The notes: generated by a model from the sequence alone, not told the origin. Positions 33,750 through 43,220 are shown, counted from the first letter of the stretch. The stretch is DNA of 64,000 bases from Chitinophaga pinensis (GCA_902167325.1 LR632930.1:3348001-3412000); one strand, 5' to 3'. Numbers and translations: made by a program.

Positions 33750-36350
33750 ATGAATCTGAATAATTTCACCATCAAGTCCCAGGAAACGCTGCAACAGGCA
33801 CAGCAGCTGGCTTTTAATCACCGTAACTCGGCGATTGAAACCGGCCATATCCTCAAAGCGTTACTGCAGGATGAAGATAACAGTATAGAATACCTGCTGA
33901 AGAAGAACGATGTGAACACCGGTTTCCTCGATGGTAAGCTCAATGAGCAGATCCAGGGGTACGCCACCATCGGCAGCGGGGAAGGCGGGCAGGTGCTGAG
34001 CCGGGATGCGAATAACGCCATCCTGCGTGCAGGCGCCAGCATTAAAGAGTTCAAAGATGAATTTGTGAGCGTGGAGCACCTGCTGCTGGGGTTACTCGGC
34101 GGCAGCGATGATACCGCCAGGCTCCTGAAGAACGCAGGACTCACCGAAAAAGGACTCAAAGCGGCCCTAACCGAGCTTCGCAAAGGAGGTACGGTAAACA
34201 GCCAAACGGCGGACGCCACGTATAACTCCCTCGAGAAATACGCCAAGAACCTGAACGAACTGGCCCGCGCCGGTAAGCTCGATCCCGTGATCGGGCGCGA
34301 TGAGGAAATCCGCAGAACACTGCACATCCTCAGCCGCCGTTCCAAAAACAACCCCATCCTCGTAGGGGAACCGGGGGTTGGTAAAACGGCCATCGCAGAA
34401 GGACTGGCACATCGTATCATCAACGGCGACGTGCCTGATAACCTGCACAGCAAAATCATTTACGCCCTCGATATGGGCGCACTTATGGCCGGTGCCAAGT
34501 ACCGCGGTGAGTTCGAAGAAAGGCTCAAAGCCGTAGTGAAAGAAGTGGCAGATTCCAATGGCGATATCATCCTCTTCATCGACGAGATCCACACCCTCAT
34601 AGGTGCCGGTGCCATGGAAGGCGCTATGGACGCTGCCAATATCCTCAAGCCTGCACTGGCAAGAGGGGAGCTGCGCGCCATTGGTGCCACCACCCTCAAC
34701 GAATACCAGAAGTATTTCGAAAAGGATAAAGCACTGGAGCGCAGGTTCCAGAAAGTATTTATCGACGAACCTTCCACAGACGATGCTATTTCCATCCTCC
34801 GCGGACTGAAAGAACGCTACGAGAACCACCACCACGTACTGATCCGCGACGAAGCGATCATTGCCGCCGTGGAACTTTCTCACCGCTATATCACCGACCG
34901 CTTTCTGCCCGACAAGGCCATTGACCTTATCGATGAAAGCGCCGCCAAGCTCCGGCTGGAAATGAACTCCATGCCCGAAGAACTGGATGAACTCGAACGC
35001 CGCATCCGGCAGCTCGAGATCGAGCGGGAAGCTATTAAAAGAGAGAACGACGAAGATAAACTCCGTGAACTGGGTGCAGAAATTGCCCGCCTGAGCGAAG
35101 AAAGAAACACCTTCAAATCGAAATGGCAGCAGGAAAAAGAGCTGGTAGATAAAGTGCAGAACGCCAAAGCCGCCATCGAACACCTGAAGCTGGAAGCCGA
35201 ACAGGCAGAACGTAATGGTGATTTCGGTAAAGTAGCCGAGATCCGTTACGGTAAAATAAAAGAACAGGAGCAACAGGTAGCCGGCCTTACCGCCGAGCTG
35301 GCCCATATCTCCTCCAACAATAAACGCCTGCTGAAAGAAGAAGTGGATGCGGAAGATATAGCCGAGAACGTAGCCAAAGCTACCGGCATCCCCGTAGCCA
35401 AAATGATGCAGAGTGAAAAGGATAAGCTGCTGCTGCTGGAAGATGAGCTGCACAAGCGCGTAGTAGGGCAGGACGAAGCCATTGTGGCCGTAGCCGATGC
35501 CATCCGCCGCAGCCGCGCAGGGTTGAATGATCCCCGCAGGCCCATCGGCTCATTCATCTTCCTCGGTACTACCGGGGTCGGTAAAACGGAGCTGGCCAAA
35601 GCACTGGCCGATTATCTGTTCGACGACGAAGGGATGATGACCCGGATCGATATGTCCGAATACCAGGAGAAACATGCCGTAAGCCGCCTCGTAGGTGCGC
35701 CTCCGGGATATGTAGGGTACGATGAAGGCGGCCAGCTCACCGAAGCCGTACGCCGTAAGCCATACAGCGTGGTACTGCTCGATGAGATCGAAAAAGCACA
35801 CCCCGATACATTCAATATCCTGCTACAGGTACTCGACGATGGACGGCTCACCGATAACAAAGGCCGCGTGGTGAATTTCAAGAACACCATCATCATCATG
35901 ACCAGCAATATGGGCAGCCATATCATTCAGGAAAACTTCGAGAAAATCAACGAAGAGAATAAGGATGAAGTGGTAGACAAGACGAAGAATGAAGTGATGA
36001 ACCTGCTGAAACAAACCATCCGACCGGAGTTCTTAAACCGTGTGGATGAAGTGATTATGTTCCAGCCGCTCATGCGCTCCGAAGTCCGCGGAATTATTAA
36101 CATACAATTACAACAATTGAAGGAGCTGGTAGCTAAGAATGGCATGATATTGGAATTCTCTGAGTATGCGCTTGACTACCTGGCAGAACAGGGTTATGAT
36201 CCACAGTTTGGTGCAAGGCCGCTGAAGCGCCTGATCCAGAAAGAGATTGTAAACCTGCTGAGCAAGAAGATACTGGGTGGAGAAATAGATAAATCGAAAC
36301 CCGTGCTTGTAGATGTGTTTGACAATGTGGTAGTGATCCGCAATAATTAA
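33750..36350 (+). CDS. clpB: ATP-dependent disaggregase ClpB
   Basis: The 866-residue protein is full length: Clp N domain (1-145), AAA-1 with Walker A GEPGVGKT (about 207) and [10 protein letters not shown], the long middle coiled coil (about 405-525) that distinguishes ClpB from ClpA/ClpC, and AAA-2 with GTTGVGKT (about 610) and the ClpB C domain. ClpB, with DnaK, dissolves aggregated proteins in the cytoplasm under heat stress. No CIRCE element or clear -33/-7 box is visible in the 289-base upstream gap. Confidence 0.97.
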   Translation: MNLNNFTIKSQETLQQAQQLAFNHRNSAIETGHILKALLQDEDNSIEYLLKKNDVNTGFLDGKLNEQIQGYATIGSGEGGQVLSRDANNAILRAGASIKEFKDEFVSVEHLLLGLLGGSDDTARLLKNAGLTEKGLKAALTELRKGGTVNSQTADATYNSLEKYAKNLNELARAGKLDPVIGRDEEIRRTLHILSRRSKNNPILVGEPGVGKTAIAEGLAHRIINGDVPDNLHSKIIYALDMGALMAGAKYRGEFEERLKAVVKEVADSNGDIILFIDEIHTLIGAGAMEGAMDAANILKPALARGELRAIGATTLNEYQKYFEKDKALERRFQKVFIDEPSTDDAISILRGLKERYENHHHVLIRDEAIIAAVELSHRYITDRFLPDKAIDLIDESAAKLRLEMNSMPEELDELERRIRQLEIEREAIKRENDEDKLRELGAEIARLSEERNTFKSKWQQEKELVDKVQNAKAAIEHLKLEAEQAERNGDFGKVAEIRYGKIKEQEQQVAGLTAELAHISSNNKRLLKEEVDAEDIAENVAKATGIPVAKMMQSEKDKLLLLEDELHKRVVGQDEAIVAVADAIRRSRAGLNDPRRPIGSFIFLGTTGVGKTELAKALADYLFDDEGMMTRIDMSEYQEKHAVSRLVGAPPGYVGYDEGGQLTEAVRRKPYSVVLLDEIEKAHPDTFNILLQVLDDGRLTDNKGRVVNFKNTIIIMTSNMGSHIIQENFEKINEENKDEVVDKTKNEVMNLLKQTIRPEFLNRVDEVIMFQPLMRSEVRGIINIQLQQLKELVAKNGMILEFSEYALDYLAEQGYDPQFGARPLKRLIQKEIVNLLSKKILGGEIDKSKPVLVDVFDNVVVIRNN

Positions 36351-36392
36351 CAAGTCATTTCTAATACGACGATATACAGTTACAGGTAAAGG

Positions 36393-36423
36393 CCCGGATG
36401 AATCCTCATCCGGGATTTTTTTT
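36393..36423 (+). terminator. Terminator of clpB
   Basis: CCCGGATGA at 36393-36401 pairs with TCATCCGGG at 36406-36414, followed by A and eight T. Confidence 0.9.
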
Positions 36424-36457
36424 GCCTGTCTTACGTATTATTATTAGTAACAAATTA

Positions 36458-36478
36458 ATATTAGTTATAATCTAATAT
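36458..36478. repeat. Inverted repeat ATATTAG-N7-CTAATAT
   Basis: A perfect 7-bp inverted repeat lies in a very AT-rich stretch between the clpB terminator and the structured region before guaD. It could be an operator; no regulator is assigned. Confidence 0.4.
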
Positions 36479-36490
36479 AGTGGTTATCTT

Positions 36491-36662
36491 GTAGCCGTCA
36501 AAAACGAACTACCCGCTGGTTCTGCGGCAAGCGATTACTCCCCGTCCAACCGGGGAGGAAGATTGTGTAGTCAGGATTATGGGGGTTAAAAGGCCTACAG
36601 GAAGGGCGCGGGGCAAGCTCTGCGTCTTCCCCTGTACGGTTACGGAGTGCGTAAAGTCCTGA
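36491..36662 (+). ncRNA. Candidate structured RNA upstream of guaD (unidentified)
   Basis: This 172-base GC-rich stretch can form several stems on one strand: CCGC/GCGG (36513-36527), CTCCCCG/CGGGGAG (36538-36557), a long bulged hairpin from TACAGG (36596) to CCTGTA (36636), TTACG/CGTAA (36640-36654), and a closing stem TCAGGA/TCCTGA (36571-36576 with 36657-36662). GTAGCCGT (36491-36498) can pair with ACGGTTAC (36636-36643), competing with the TTACG hairpin. I do not recognise the family. The plus strand is assumed because guaD follows. The region differs sharply from its AT-rich left flank. Confidence 0.4.
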
Positions 36663-36668
36663 AATCCG

Positions 36669-36676
36669 TACATTTG
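36669..36676 (+). promoter_or_regulatory. -7 box (TACATTTG) upstream of guaD
   Basis: TACATTTG is an exact -7 match located 16 bases before the ATG at 36692. No TTTG is found at the -33 position. If it is used, the structured region lies upstream of the guaD transcript; if not, that region is part of the leader. Confidence 0.4.
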
Positions 36677-36691
36677 GATAAAACCAGGCAT

Positions 36692-37177
36692 ATGTACCCG
36701 ATCGGAGAAAGAGAAAAGAAGTTTATGGCGATGGCGGTGGAATTATCTGCCCGCGGTATGCGTAGCGGAGAAGGAGGGCCTTTTGGCTCCATTGTGGTGA
36801 GGGGGGATGAAGTGGTAGGGGAAGGGTGGAACCAGGTACTTACCCATAACGACCCTACTGCACATGCTGAAGTGGTGGCTATCCGCGATGCCTGCCGGCG
36901 CCTGGGTACTTTCCAGCTCACGGATTGTGAGATCTTTACCTCCTGCGAACCCTGCCCCATGTGCTTCGGAGCCATCTACTGGGCGCGCCCGCAAAGGGTA
37001 TTCTTCGCCAATACGAAAGAAGATGCGGCCGCCATTGAATTCGACGATTCATTTATTTATCACGAACTGGAATTGCCGTATTGCGATAAGAAGATCCCCT
37101 TCATCCCCATGCCGGAAGAAGCAGCAAGAGAAGTGTTCCGGGAATGGGCGGATAAATCTGACAGGAAGCTTTACTGA
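36692..37177 (+). CDS. guaD: Guanine deaminase
   Basis: The 161-residue protein is a cytidine-deaminase-fold zinc enzyme that converts guanine to xanthine. Zinc and catalytic residues are in DPTAHAEVVAIRDAC (His and Glu near residues 58-60) and TSCEPCPMCFGAIYWA (two Cys near 88-91). The DDSFIYHE segment near residue 118 is typical of GuaD rather than TadA or cytosine deaminase. I chose the ATG at 36692 because upstream in-frame residues (from 36647) come from the structured region. It overlaps the convergent anti-sigma gene by seven bases. Confidence 0.88.
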   Translation: MYPIGEREKKFMAMAVELSARGMRSGEGGPFGSIVVRGDEVVGEGWNQVLTHNDPTAHAEVVAIRDACRRLGTFQLTDCEIFTSCEPCPMCFGAIYWARPQRVFFANTKEDAAAIEFDDSFIYHELELPYCDKKIPFIPMPEEAAREVFREWADKSDRKLY

Positions 37178-37521
37178 CGAGCGAAATGGTAGATCCACCA
37201 TAGTGCGATGGCCATAAAAAGGATGACCAGTGATACAATCACAATATAGAGGTAATAGTTCTCCTTCTTCTTCCGGCGGTTTTTCCGGCGGAGGGTATGT
37301 AATACATTCCATTTAGCCTGCCGCAGCCATCCCGGGATCTGATCTTTCCGGGAAATGGCAGACAATCCTTCCACAGCTTCAGCACACATCTCGCAGTCCT
37401 GCATATGCATTTCCACTTCGTGCCTTTCACTGGCGCCCAGTTCACCTTTGACGTAAGCCATCAGCTTGTCCTGCGAGGGACATGCAGTTTCGGTGAATAT
37501 GTCGGCAAAATGATCGTTCAT
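37171..37521 (-). CDS. Zinc-finger anti-sigma factor
   Basis: The 116-residue protein has an N-terminal anti-sigma zinc finger: ERHEVEMHMQDCEMCAEAVE (about residues 33-52, H-x3-H...C-x2-C), followed by a basic linker RRKNRRKKKENYY and one membrane helix (about 90-110). It is 31 bases downstream of the ECF sigma gene on the same strand, the usual operon order for a sigma factor and its membrane-bound inhibitor. Confidence 0.8.
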   Translation of the reverse strand: MNDHFADIFTETACPSQDKLMAYVKGELGASERHEVEMHMQDCEMCAEAVEGLSAISRKDQIPGWLRQAKWNVLHTLRRKNRRKKKENYYLYIVIVSLVILFMAIALWWIYHFARQ

Positions 37522-37552
37522 ATCTGTTGGGTAGCGTTACCTGCCATGCAAG

Positions 37553-38131
37553 TTAACGCATATTTTTACTGTACTTTTCCAATAATATTTTAAGGTTGCG
37601 TTTTCCGTTCTGGATGTAGCTTTTTACCTGTCCGGAATTAAATCCGGTAATGTCGGATATCTCCTGGTAGCTTTTCTTCTCAAGGTAAAACATGCGGACG
37701 GTGGTGGCCTGTTCTTTATTCAGTTCCCCCAATGCCCGTTCCATATTATCCAGCATCTGATCTTTTTGCAGATGGGGTTTATGGTTCAGATCTTCCTGCT
37801 GGGCCACGCCCGGCACCTGGTCTTCTTTCAGTTCCAGATCTTTGCGGTGCCGTAACTGCATCAGGCAGTGGTTCTTGGCTACCTGATAGATCCAGGCCTT
37901 GAAGTAGATCACTTCGTGCCGGTGTACCTCAGACAGTACTTTCAGGAATATCTGCTGCACACTGTCGCGCGCATCTTCTTCATTCTTGAGATACTTCATG
38001 CAAAGGCCAAGGAGCAGCAGGGCGTACCTGTCAAACAGGACGCCGATCCACTCGGTGTTGCCGTCGGCTTTATACCGGATGAGCAGTTCCTGATCACTCA
38101 GGTGTTGATATTGGTCGGAGGATAGATGCAC
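37553..38131 (-). CDS. ECF sigma factor
   Basis: The 192-residue protein has sigma region 2 (about residues 20-95; LFDRYALLLLGLCMKYLKNEEDARDSVQQIFLKV, then AWIYQVAKNHCL in region 2.4) and region 4 (about 130-185; LEKKSYQEISDITGFNSGQVKSYIQNGKRNLK HTH). It starts with a GTG at 38131. It directs RNA polymerase to a small stress-type regulon and is probably held by the anti-sigma factor encoded just downstream. Confidence 0.88.
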   Translation of the reverse strand: MHLSSDQYQHLSDQELLIRYKADGNTEWIGVLFDRYALLLLGLCMKYLKNEEDARDSVQQIFLKVLSEVHRHEVIYFKAWIYQVAKNHCLMQLRHRKDLELKEDQVPGVAQQEDLNHKPHLQKDQMLDNMERALGELNKEQATTVRMFYLEKKSYQEISDITGFNSGQVKSYIQNGKRNLKILLEKYSKNMR

Positions 38132-38202
38132 GTTTTTACAATAGCGTTCTCAAATGAGATGCATAGGTAAACAAATTCCATAAAAGTTTCAAGAAAGGAA
38201 CC

Positions 38203-39291
38203 TTAATTCATGTTGTTGAGTTCCGTTTGCGCCTGTGATTTCAGGGTGCCTTCAGAATTGGCAAGCTCACGCAGCAGCCTGCGGGCTTTACCTTTCTGGC
38301 CTTTGGCGCGGTAGCAGATCGCCATCTGGTAACGGGCGCGTTCGGAATACTTGCCCTTGTCAGACAACTTGCGGAACTGGTTGATGGCCTCGCCGTAATC
38401 GCCCTGCTGCTGGTATTGCATGGCGCTGCGGAACAGATAGTCGTCGCCGTTAGCAGGTTTTGCAGGTTCGCCTTTGGTGGTGGCGTCATTCTCTTTTTCC
38501 TCATTGGCAGCACGCGTAACCTCGGGTGCTTTTTCTTTCGGCGCTTCTTTCTGAGGTTCTTTCGGGGTTTCGGAAGCGGGCGGCGGGGCAGGCGCCTGGG
38601 CGAGCTGCGTCCGTGCATTGGTATCAGCGGGTGGCAGCTTGGGCACAGCGCTGTCTTTCACCGGCTTCTTTTTCTGCACGGTATCGGTTTTGGAGGCTAT
38701 GGGTATTTGTGTGCGGGAAGTATCGCGGGTGCTGTACTTCGTTTGCATAACAAGGGGCTGCTGTTGCTGCTGCGCTTCCTGAGCGGGGATCTGATAATTG
38801 CCCAGCGCTACCCCTTTGGGAGCGGGCAGTATCAATGCATCTGTGGCACGGAGGGGCAGGGTCGAGAGTGGCGGCCTGTTTTTCAGGTGTTGCTGTAGTG
38901 CGAAAACGCTGCCTCCGCCGATGGCGAGGAATACTACTGTCCAGAAGTAAGACTGGGCACTGTCGGCAAAGCTGCGCGAGGTTTTGTGGTGCATGGGCTG
39001 CTGCAGCTTTTGCAGGCGTACTGCAGGCTGTGTACCTGCTGCATATTCCCGCAGAATATATTGGCTGAGCTGCTGGCTCAGCTGCTGGTACGATTCAATG
39101 TTAGCCGAGTTTTCAAGCGTGGTGAGCGCATCGTTGCAGAGGTCACAATCGATGAGGTGATGTTCTACGAGGTGCTGTTCCACTTCGGTCATCTGGCCGA
39201 GATGGTAACGCAGCATCTGATCCCTGTTCAGACATCGAACGGGAGTGAAGATCCGGATGATCCTATCCTGTCTTGGAGAATTACTATTCAT
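38203..39291 (-). CDS. Zinc-finger membrane protein with TPR tail (anti-sigma-like)
   Basis: The 362-residue protein has a zinc finger VEQHLVEHHLIDCDLCNDAL (about residues 36-55) like the anti-sigma factor nearby, a membrane helix (about 112-133), a long Pro/Lys/Glu-rich linker (about 190-275) and two or three TPR units (about 285-355; YQQQGDYGEAINQFRKLSDKG). Its start overlaps the end of the degenerate sigma gene by eight bases. It looks like an anti-sigma factor extended by a periplasmic TPR domain for protein contact. Confidence 0.78.
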   Translation of the reverse strand: MNSNSPRQDRIIRIFTPVRCLNRDQMLRYHLGQMTEVEQHLVEHHLIDCDLCNDALTTLENSANIESYQQLSQQLSQYILREYAAGTQPAVRLQKLQQPMHHKTSRSFADSAQSYFWTVVFLAIGGGSVFALQQHLKNRPPLSTLPLRATDALILPAPKGVALGNYQIPAQEAQQQQQPLVMQTKYSTRDTSRTQIPIASKTDTVQKKKPVKDSAVPKLPPADTNARTQLAQAPAPPPASETPKEPQKEAPKEKAPEVTRAANEEKENDATTKGEPAKPANGDDYLFRSAMQYQQQGDYGEAINQFRKLSDKGKYSERARYQMAICYRAKGQKGKARRLLRELANSEGTLKSQAQTELNNMN

Positions 39292-39832
39292 ATGCCGCCT
39301 CTTTCATAAAAGTAGCAACCGATTGACGGATGCCTCTGATGCGCTCCCTGATCTGGGCGGGAGCGGTATGCCGCCTGCGGGCTATTTCCCGCAGTGTAAT
39401 ATGTTCGAGATAGAATTCGTTCAACAGTTCCATGTCTTCAGGAATAAGCCGCCCCAGTGCATTTTCGAGCTGCCCCGCAAGAGCCGTTTTCTCAATAGGA
39501 TTGCTGCCCGCCTGCTCGATCCGGTATTCCAGTTCGCGCACGGCAGGCTGCGGGCCACCACCCTTACGGACTTTACCGAAATACTGCTGCACCATCCCAT
39601 GTATGGCATCATTGATTTTGCCGGCAGGGCTTTGTAACTGATTGTAGAGGCGCACGGTAAGATCGGGAAATACGGTATCTGCCGGGTGCTGGGCATCCAG
39701 CCCGGGCAAACAAACCGCTACAAGGAGGTGACTGTAACGGTCCAATAACACTCCTGCGGCCTCCCGTTCCCGGAATTTCCGGAACCGGAGAAGCAGTTCC
39801 TTATCACTGAGGTTATTTAACTGAAGATGCAT
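39284..39832 (-). CDS. Divergent sigma-70-like protein
   Basis: The 182-residue protein starts MHLQLNNLSDKELLLRFRKF and has GVLLDRYSHLLVAVCL, both clearly homologous to the ECF sigma factor encoded 1.2 kb downstream. The region-2 promoter-melting part (where the paralog has AWIYQVAKNH) is not conserved, while a region-4-like HTH remains at the end (ITLREIARRRHTAPAQIRERI). It may be a sigma-like regulator that no longer melts promoters. The overlap with the next gene shows they act as a unit. A 12-bp palindrome ATTTACGTAAAT lies just upstream (39847-39858). Confidence 0.7.
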   Translation of the reverse strand: MHLQLNNLSDKELLLRFRKFREREAAGVLLDRYSHLLVAVCLPGLDAQHPADTVFPDLTVRLYNQLQSPAGKINDAIHGMVQQYFGKVRKGGGPQPAVRELEYRIEQAGSNPIEKTALAGQLENALGRLIPEDMELLNEFYLEHITLREIARRRHTAPAQIRERIRGIRQSVATFMKEAAYE

Positions 39833-39846
39833 ATTTTCTTATACTA

Positions 39847-39858
39847 TATTTACGTAAA
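39847..39858. promoter_or_regulatory. Palindrome ATTTACGTAAAT upstream of the sigma-like gene
   Basis: A perfect 12-bp palindrome lies 15 bases before the ATG at 39832 and between it and the divergent NlpC/P60 gene. It could be an operator serving both genes. Confidence 0.35.
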
Positions 39859-39905
39859 TCCGGCTCAAAAGTTCATCGGGCCTACATATTATTTAAACAA
39901 TTAAC

Positions 39906-40667
39906 ATGCCATTAGCCATTACAATTGTGCCGGTAATGCCCCTCCGGGCAGCGCCTTCCCACCGCAGCGAAATGATTTCTCAGGCAGTGTTCGGGGAATG
40001 TCTTGAAACAGAGAGTATTACGGCAGACGGATGGGTGAAGGTGAAGATGCAATACGATGGTTATGAAGGCTGGGTAACGCCATCCCACCTGGAAACAATT
40101 CCACAATCGTTGTACGATGCCACAGCCACCCACGTGGTTACCGGCTGGCAGGCCACACTGCAGCTCAACGGCAGGCCCGTGCGGGTGCCTTACGGCAGTT
40201 TGTTGAAAATGGGGGAAGGAACATGGGGGAAAGCTTCCGTGGCGGGGAATGATGGTATAAGCCCGTTTAAGGCCGCTCCTGCACCCCGGGATGTCTGGGA
40301 AGGCATTGCCATGGAATATCTTAATACCGCCTATTTATGGGGCGGGAAAACCGTTTTCGGGACAGACTGTTCCGGCTTTACCCAAACCGTGTATAAAATC
40401 CTCGGCATACCGTTGTTAAGAGATGCGTATCAGCAGGCCGGCCAGGGGGAAACGGTGAGCTTCTTACAGGAAGTGCTCCCCGGTGATCTCGCCTTCTTCG
40501 ACAATCCCGAAGGGCGCATCACCCATGTGGGCATCCTGCTCAACGATCAGCAAATCATCCATGCTGCCGGAAAGGTGCGCATTGATCCTATTGACAATCA
40601 GGGGATCGTAAACGTTGATACGGGTGAGCGTACGCATCAGCTTCGGCTTATCAAAAGGTTCTTCTAA
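39906..40667 (+). CDS. NlpC/P60 family cell-wall hydrolase
   Basis: The 253-residue protein has one or two SH3-like domains (about residues 10-120; VFGECLETESITADGWVKVKM with GWV) and a C-terminal NlpC/P60 domain (about 125-250). The catalytic Cys is in TVFGTDCSGFTQTV (about residue 159) and the His in GRITHVGILLND (about 208), with a third polar residue in IIHAAG. Such C40 peptidases cut D-Glu to diamino acid bonds in muropeptides. There is no signal peptide, so it could be a cytoplasmic recycling enzyme. Confidence 0.88.
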   Translation: MPLAITIVPVMPLRAAPSHRSEMISQAVFGECLETESITADGWVKVKMQYDGYEGWVTPSHLETIPQSLYDATATHVVTGWQATLQLNGRPVRVPYGSLLKMGEGTWGKASVAGNDGISPFKAAPAPRDVWEGIAMEYLNTAYLWGGKTVFGTDCSGFTQTVYKILGIPLLRDAYQQAGQGETVSFLQEVLPGDLAFFDNPEGRITHVGILLNDQQIIHAAGKVRIDPIDNQGIVNVDTGERTHQLRLIKRFF

Positions 40668-40686
40668 TAAAATTGTACATAAGAAA

Positions 40687-40719
40687 AGCCCCCATGCGCT
40701 TTGTGCATGGGGGCTTTTT
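40687..40719 (+). terminator. Terminator of the NlpC/P60 gene
   Basis: AGCCCCCATGC at 40687-40697 pairs with GCATGGGGGCT at 40705-40715, followed by T. Confidence 0.9.
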
Positions 40720-40748
40720 ATGCTCGAAATCCTGCGTTGGCATTACGC

Positions 40749-43220
40749 CTACCGGGATGGCTGAATTGTTTCTGGCTTTCCGGCGGCCCGGATCTCCAGT
40801 TTTACATCGGCACCGTTTTCTCCGGAATACTTTCCGTCGAACACGATATCGTTGTCACCATTGGATAATACCGGAAGGGGTTTATCCAGCTGTATGGTTT
40901 GCAGCAATTGCCATTGCCTGTTAAACAGCTGTACCGTTTTACCATCGCATTTCAGGAACTGATTCCTTTTCAGGCTAACGGGCAGTATCAGTGCATCCTG
41001 CCGGTTGATGGCAATAGATATCTTATCGAACGTTACCTCGGAATCGAATTCTTTACCTGCTGCCATGGTGATCATGAAGGATACCGGCTGGGTGGCTGCC
41101 CTGTTGTTGAACCGGAAGGTGGAGAACACCGGTTCTCCGGGTTGTTTCAATTGTTGGGTATGCTTAAAGTAAGCATTATATACCGGCGTTAACCGCCACG
41201 AGTTGCTGCCTGTTTTCTCCAGGTTGAACTCATGTTCAAGGCTGCGCATCTGCGCTTTCTGGGCTTCACTGAAGATGTTTTGCATGCGTGCCTGTTCCCA
41301 GGTTTTTATCAGCGCCAGCACCTGTTCCTTTTTGCCGTGTTTTTGCAATGTTTCAAGGCTGGTAGACAAAGCGAAGCCGGCATTGTACCCTGCCCCCATG
41401 GCCAGCATCCATTCAATATCTTCCGGCATGGTTTCGGGCCGGAGGCTGAACCAGCCCAGCATGGACGGCATCAGGTTGCGGCGGAAGAATTGCTGGTTTT
41501 TGAGACGCAGCTGCAACTGGCTTTCCCGGAAACCGGCATACCATGGCTCCCCCCAGTTCATCCGCGTATACATATGCCAGAAGTAGTGTCCCGGTGTGCT
41601 GGCATCGTTGATCACTTTGCCCTTCAGTTCGGGCGAAAGTTTATCGTACCAGGTTTGGGCAAACAGCTGCCGGGCATACTGTCCCATGCCGGAGGAGAGA
41701 CAGCCTTCCAGTCCGTCGAATGAAATCTGCATCAGGCCCGTTTCATTGAAAAGGCGGGCGATGGTAGTGGCCATTTCTTCCTGTAAGGCATAATTGGTCA
41801 GGAATACTTTGTAGGCATGGTCCATCAGTTTGCCGATGGAGTCGTTCTGCGCGTGGGCCGCGGCAGTTGTGCTGAAAGCACCACGCTGGCAATCGAGCAG
41901 TTTCCAGGGAGCAGATGCGGAAACCTGGTTATAACGGATGATCTCATTACCGATGACTACGGCTTTGAGGGTATTGTTCTGGAACTGGTTGAAGAAAACG
42001 GGATCTTCGATACTGATCTCTTTGGCACTGGCATCCACGGCTGCTGTGAGCCGCGAATAGCCGACTTTCGCCAGCCGGGGATCGGGCACCGGTGTTACAT
42101 ATGGATCGTTAGTGGTTATGAAATTGGATAAAGTGTGTACACCCAGCCTTACGCCCTCTGCTTTGGCCGTTTCCACACATTGCCGCATGCTGGCCCAGTT
42201 TTGCGGGAATTCGCCGGCACGTAACTTAAAGCTGCCCCATTGCTCGAAAGGGTCGCCATGGTATAGGTATCGGAGCCCCGCCTGCTTGGTGGCAGCGATG
42301 GCTTCTTTCAGATTACCGGTACCAAAATCCATGATCAGGTAAGATTCCGATGCATGACGCGCCTGTTTTCCCCAAACACCGTCGAGCATTGGGTGGGGCA
42401 ACCCTTCTTTCACTTCTATCTGTGCTATGGTGGGTAACACCTCCGGGGTGGCCACACCAAACAATGCTATTTTGCTACCCACTACGCCGCCGTCGTTGAA
42501 AGCGGGCGCCAGGTAAGCTGTGTGGCCCCAGTTTTCGATGATACGGTCTTTCCCACGGTTGCGGCAATAAGCCTGTAGTACCGACCCGAAGTCGGTTGGG
42601 CGCGCTACATCTCCCCGAAACAACTGCTTGTTGAGATCATCTTCCTTTACATCGATTTTATTACCGCTCGTGAAGATGTCGTACGATGGCTCGATGTCGC
42701 TTTCCGCATTGGGATAGCCTCCCAGTGTTTTTATATTCAGCGCCTGGATGCCGATGGCAAACTCACTGTTACGCACAACGCCTATTACTTCTCCTACGGT
42801 GTCTGCGATGCTGGAGGGGTAGGGCCCCCACAGAACGAGGTCCACTTTGTCCGCCTGGGTCAGTTGTGTAAGCTCGAAACGGAGGTATTGATCGTTCCGC
42901 TGCACTTTTACAGTGGCTTCGAGGCCTGCTGCCGGGTAAACCAACGTCAGTTCCGAACGCTTTGCATTCCATGTGCTGGTCCGGGGCGCGTGGATAGTTC
43001 CGTCTTTTTTAATGCTTAGTAATGCAGTAGCCTGGTCGGCTACGAGGTATTCCTTTTGCAGCGCGAGGCTTTTCATGCTGGTTACTTTACCGGTACCATC
43101 CAGCTGAAGGCTCCATTGCTTCGTTTTGAAATTCACCTGTGCGCTGGCGGGCAGTATCGCCGAACCGGTTAATATCGCAAGGCAGAGCCATAGTCGGCCG
43201 AATAAACGTGCTTTTTCCAT
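40749..43220 (-). CDS. Large secreted glycosidase-like protein
   Basis: The product has 823 residues from the ATG at 43220, with a signal peptide (cleavage before QVNFK). The N-terminal part (about 25-230) is beta-rich, the middle (about 280-620) looks like a TIM barrel (YLIMDFGTGNLKEAIAATKQ, YLYHGDPFEQW, MQISFDGLEGCLSSGMGQY) and the end (about 690-820) is again beta-rich. The arrangement resembles GH31/GH36-type glycosidases, and Asp in SFDGLEG is a candidate catalytic residue, but I do not recognise a named family. It is monocistronic. Confidence 0.6.
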   Translation of the reverse strand: MEKARLFGRLWLCLAILTGSAILPASAQVNFKTKQWSLQLDGTGKVTSMKSLALQKEYLVADQATALLSIKKDGTIHAPRTSTWNAKRSELTLVYPAAGLEATVKVQRNDQYLRFELTQLTQADKVDLVLWGPYPSSIADTVGEVIGVVRNSEFAIGIQALNIKTLGGYPNAESDIEPSYDIFTSGNKIDVKEDDLNKQLFRGDVARPTDFGSVLQAYCRNRGKDRIIENWGHTAYLAPAFNDGGVVGSKIALFGVATPEVLPTIAQIEVKEGLPHPMLDGVWGKQARHASESYLIMDFGTGNLKEAIAATKQAGLRYLYHGDPFEQWGSFKLRAGEFPQNWASMRQCVETAKAEGVRLGVHTLSNFITTNDPYVTPVPDPRLAKVGYSRLTAAVDASAKEISIEDPVFFNQFQNNTLKAVVIGNEIIRYNQVSASAPWKLLDCQRGAFSTTAAAHAQNDSIGKLMDHAYKVFLTNYALQEEMATTIARLFNETGLMQISFDGLEGCLSSGMGQYARQLFAQTWYDKLSPELKGKVINDASTPGHYFWHMYTRMNWGEPWYAGFRESQLQLRLKNQQFFRRNLMPSMLGWFSLRPETMPEDIEWMLAMGAGYNAGFALSTSLETLQKHGKKEQVLALIKTWEQARMQNIFSEAQKAQMRSLEHEFNLEKTGSNSWRLTPVYNAYFKHTQQLKQPGEPVFSTFRFNNRAATQPVSFMITMAAGKEFDSEVTFDKISIAINRQDALILPVSLKRNQFLKCDGKTVQLFNRQWQLLQTIQLDKPLPVLSNGDNDIVFDGKYSGENGADVKLEIRAAGKPETIQPSR

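Noticed and set aside
34167..35453. Minus-strand 428-codon ORF
   Set aside because: It is antisense to clpB and has no recognisable motif.
36509..36691. Minus-strand 60-codon ORF in the region before guaD
   Set aside because: The frame overlaps the folded region and has no promoter; the RNA-structure explanation fits the sequence better.
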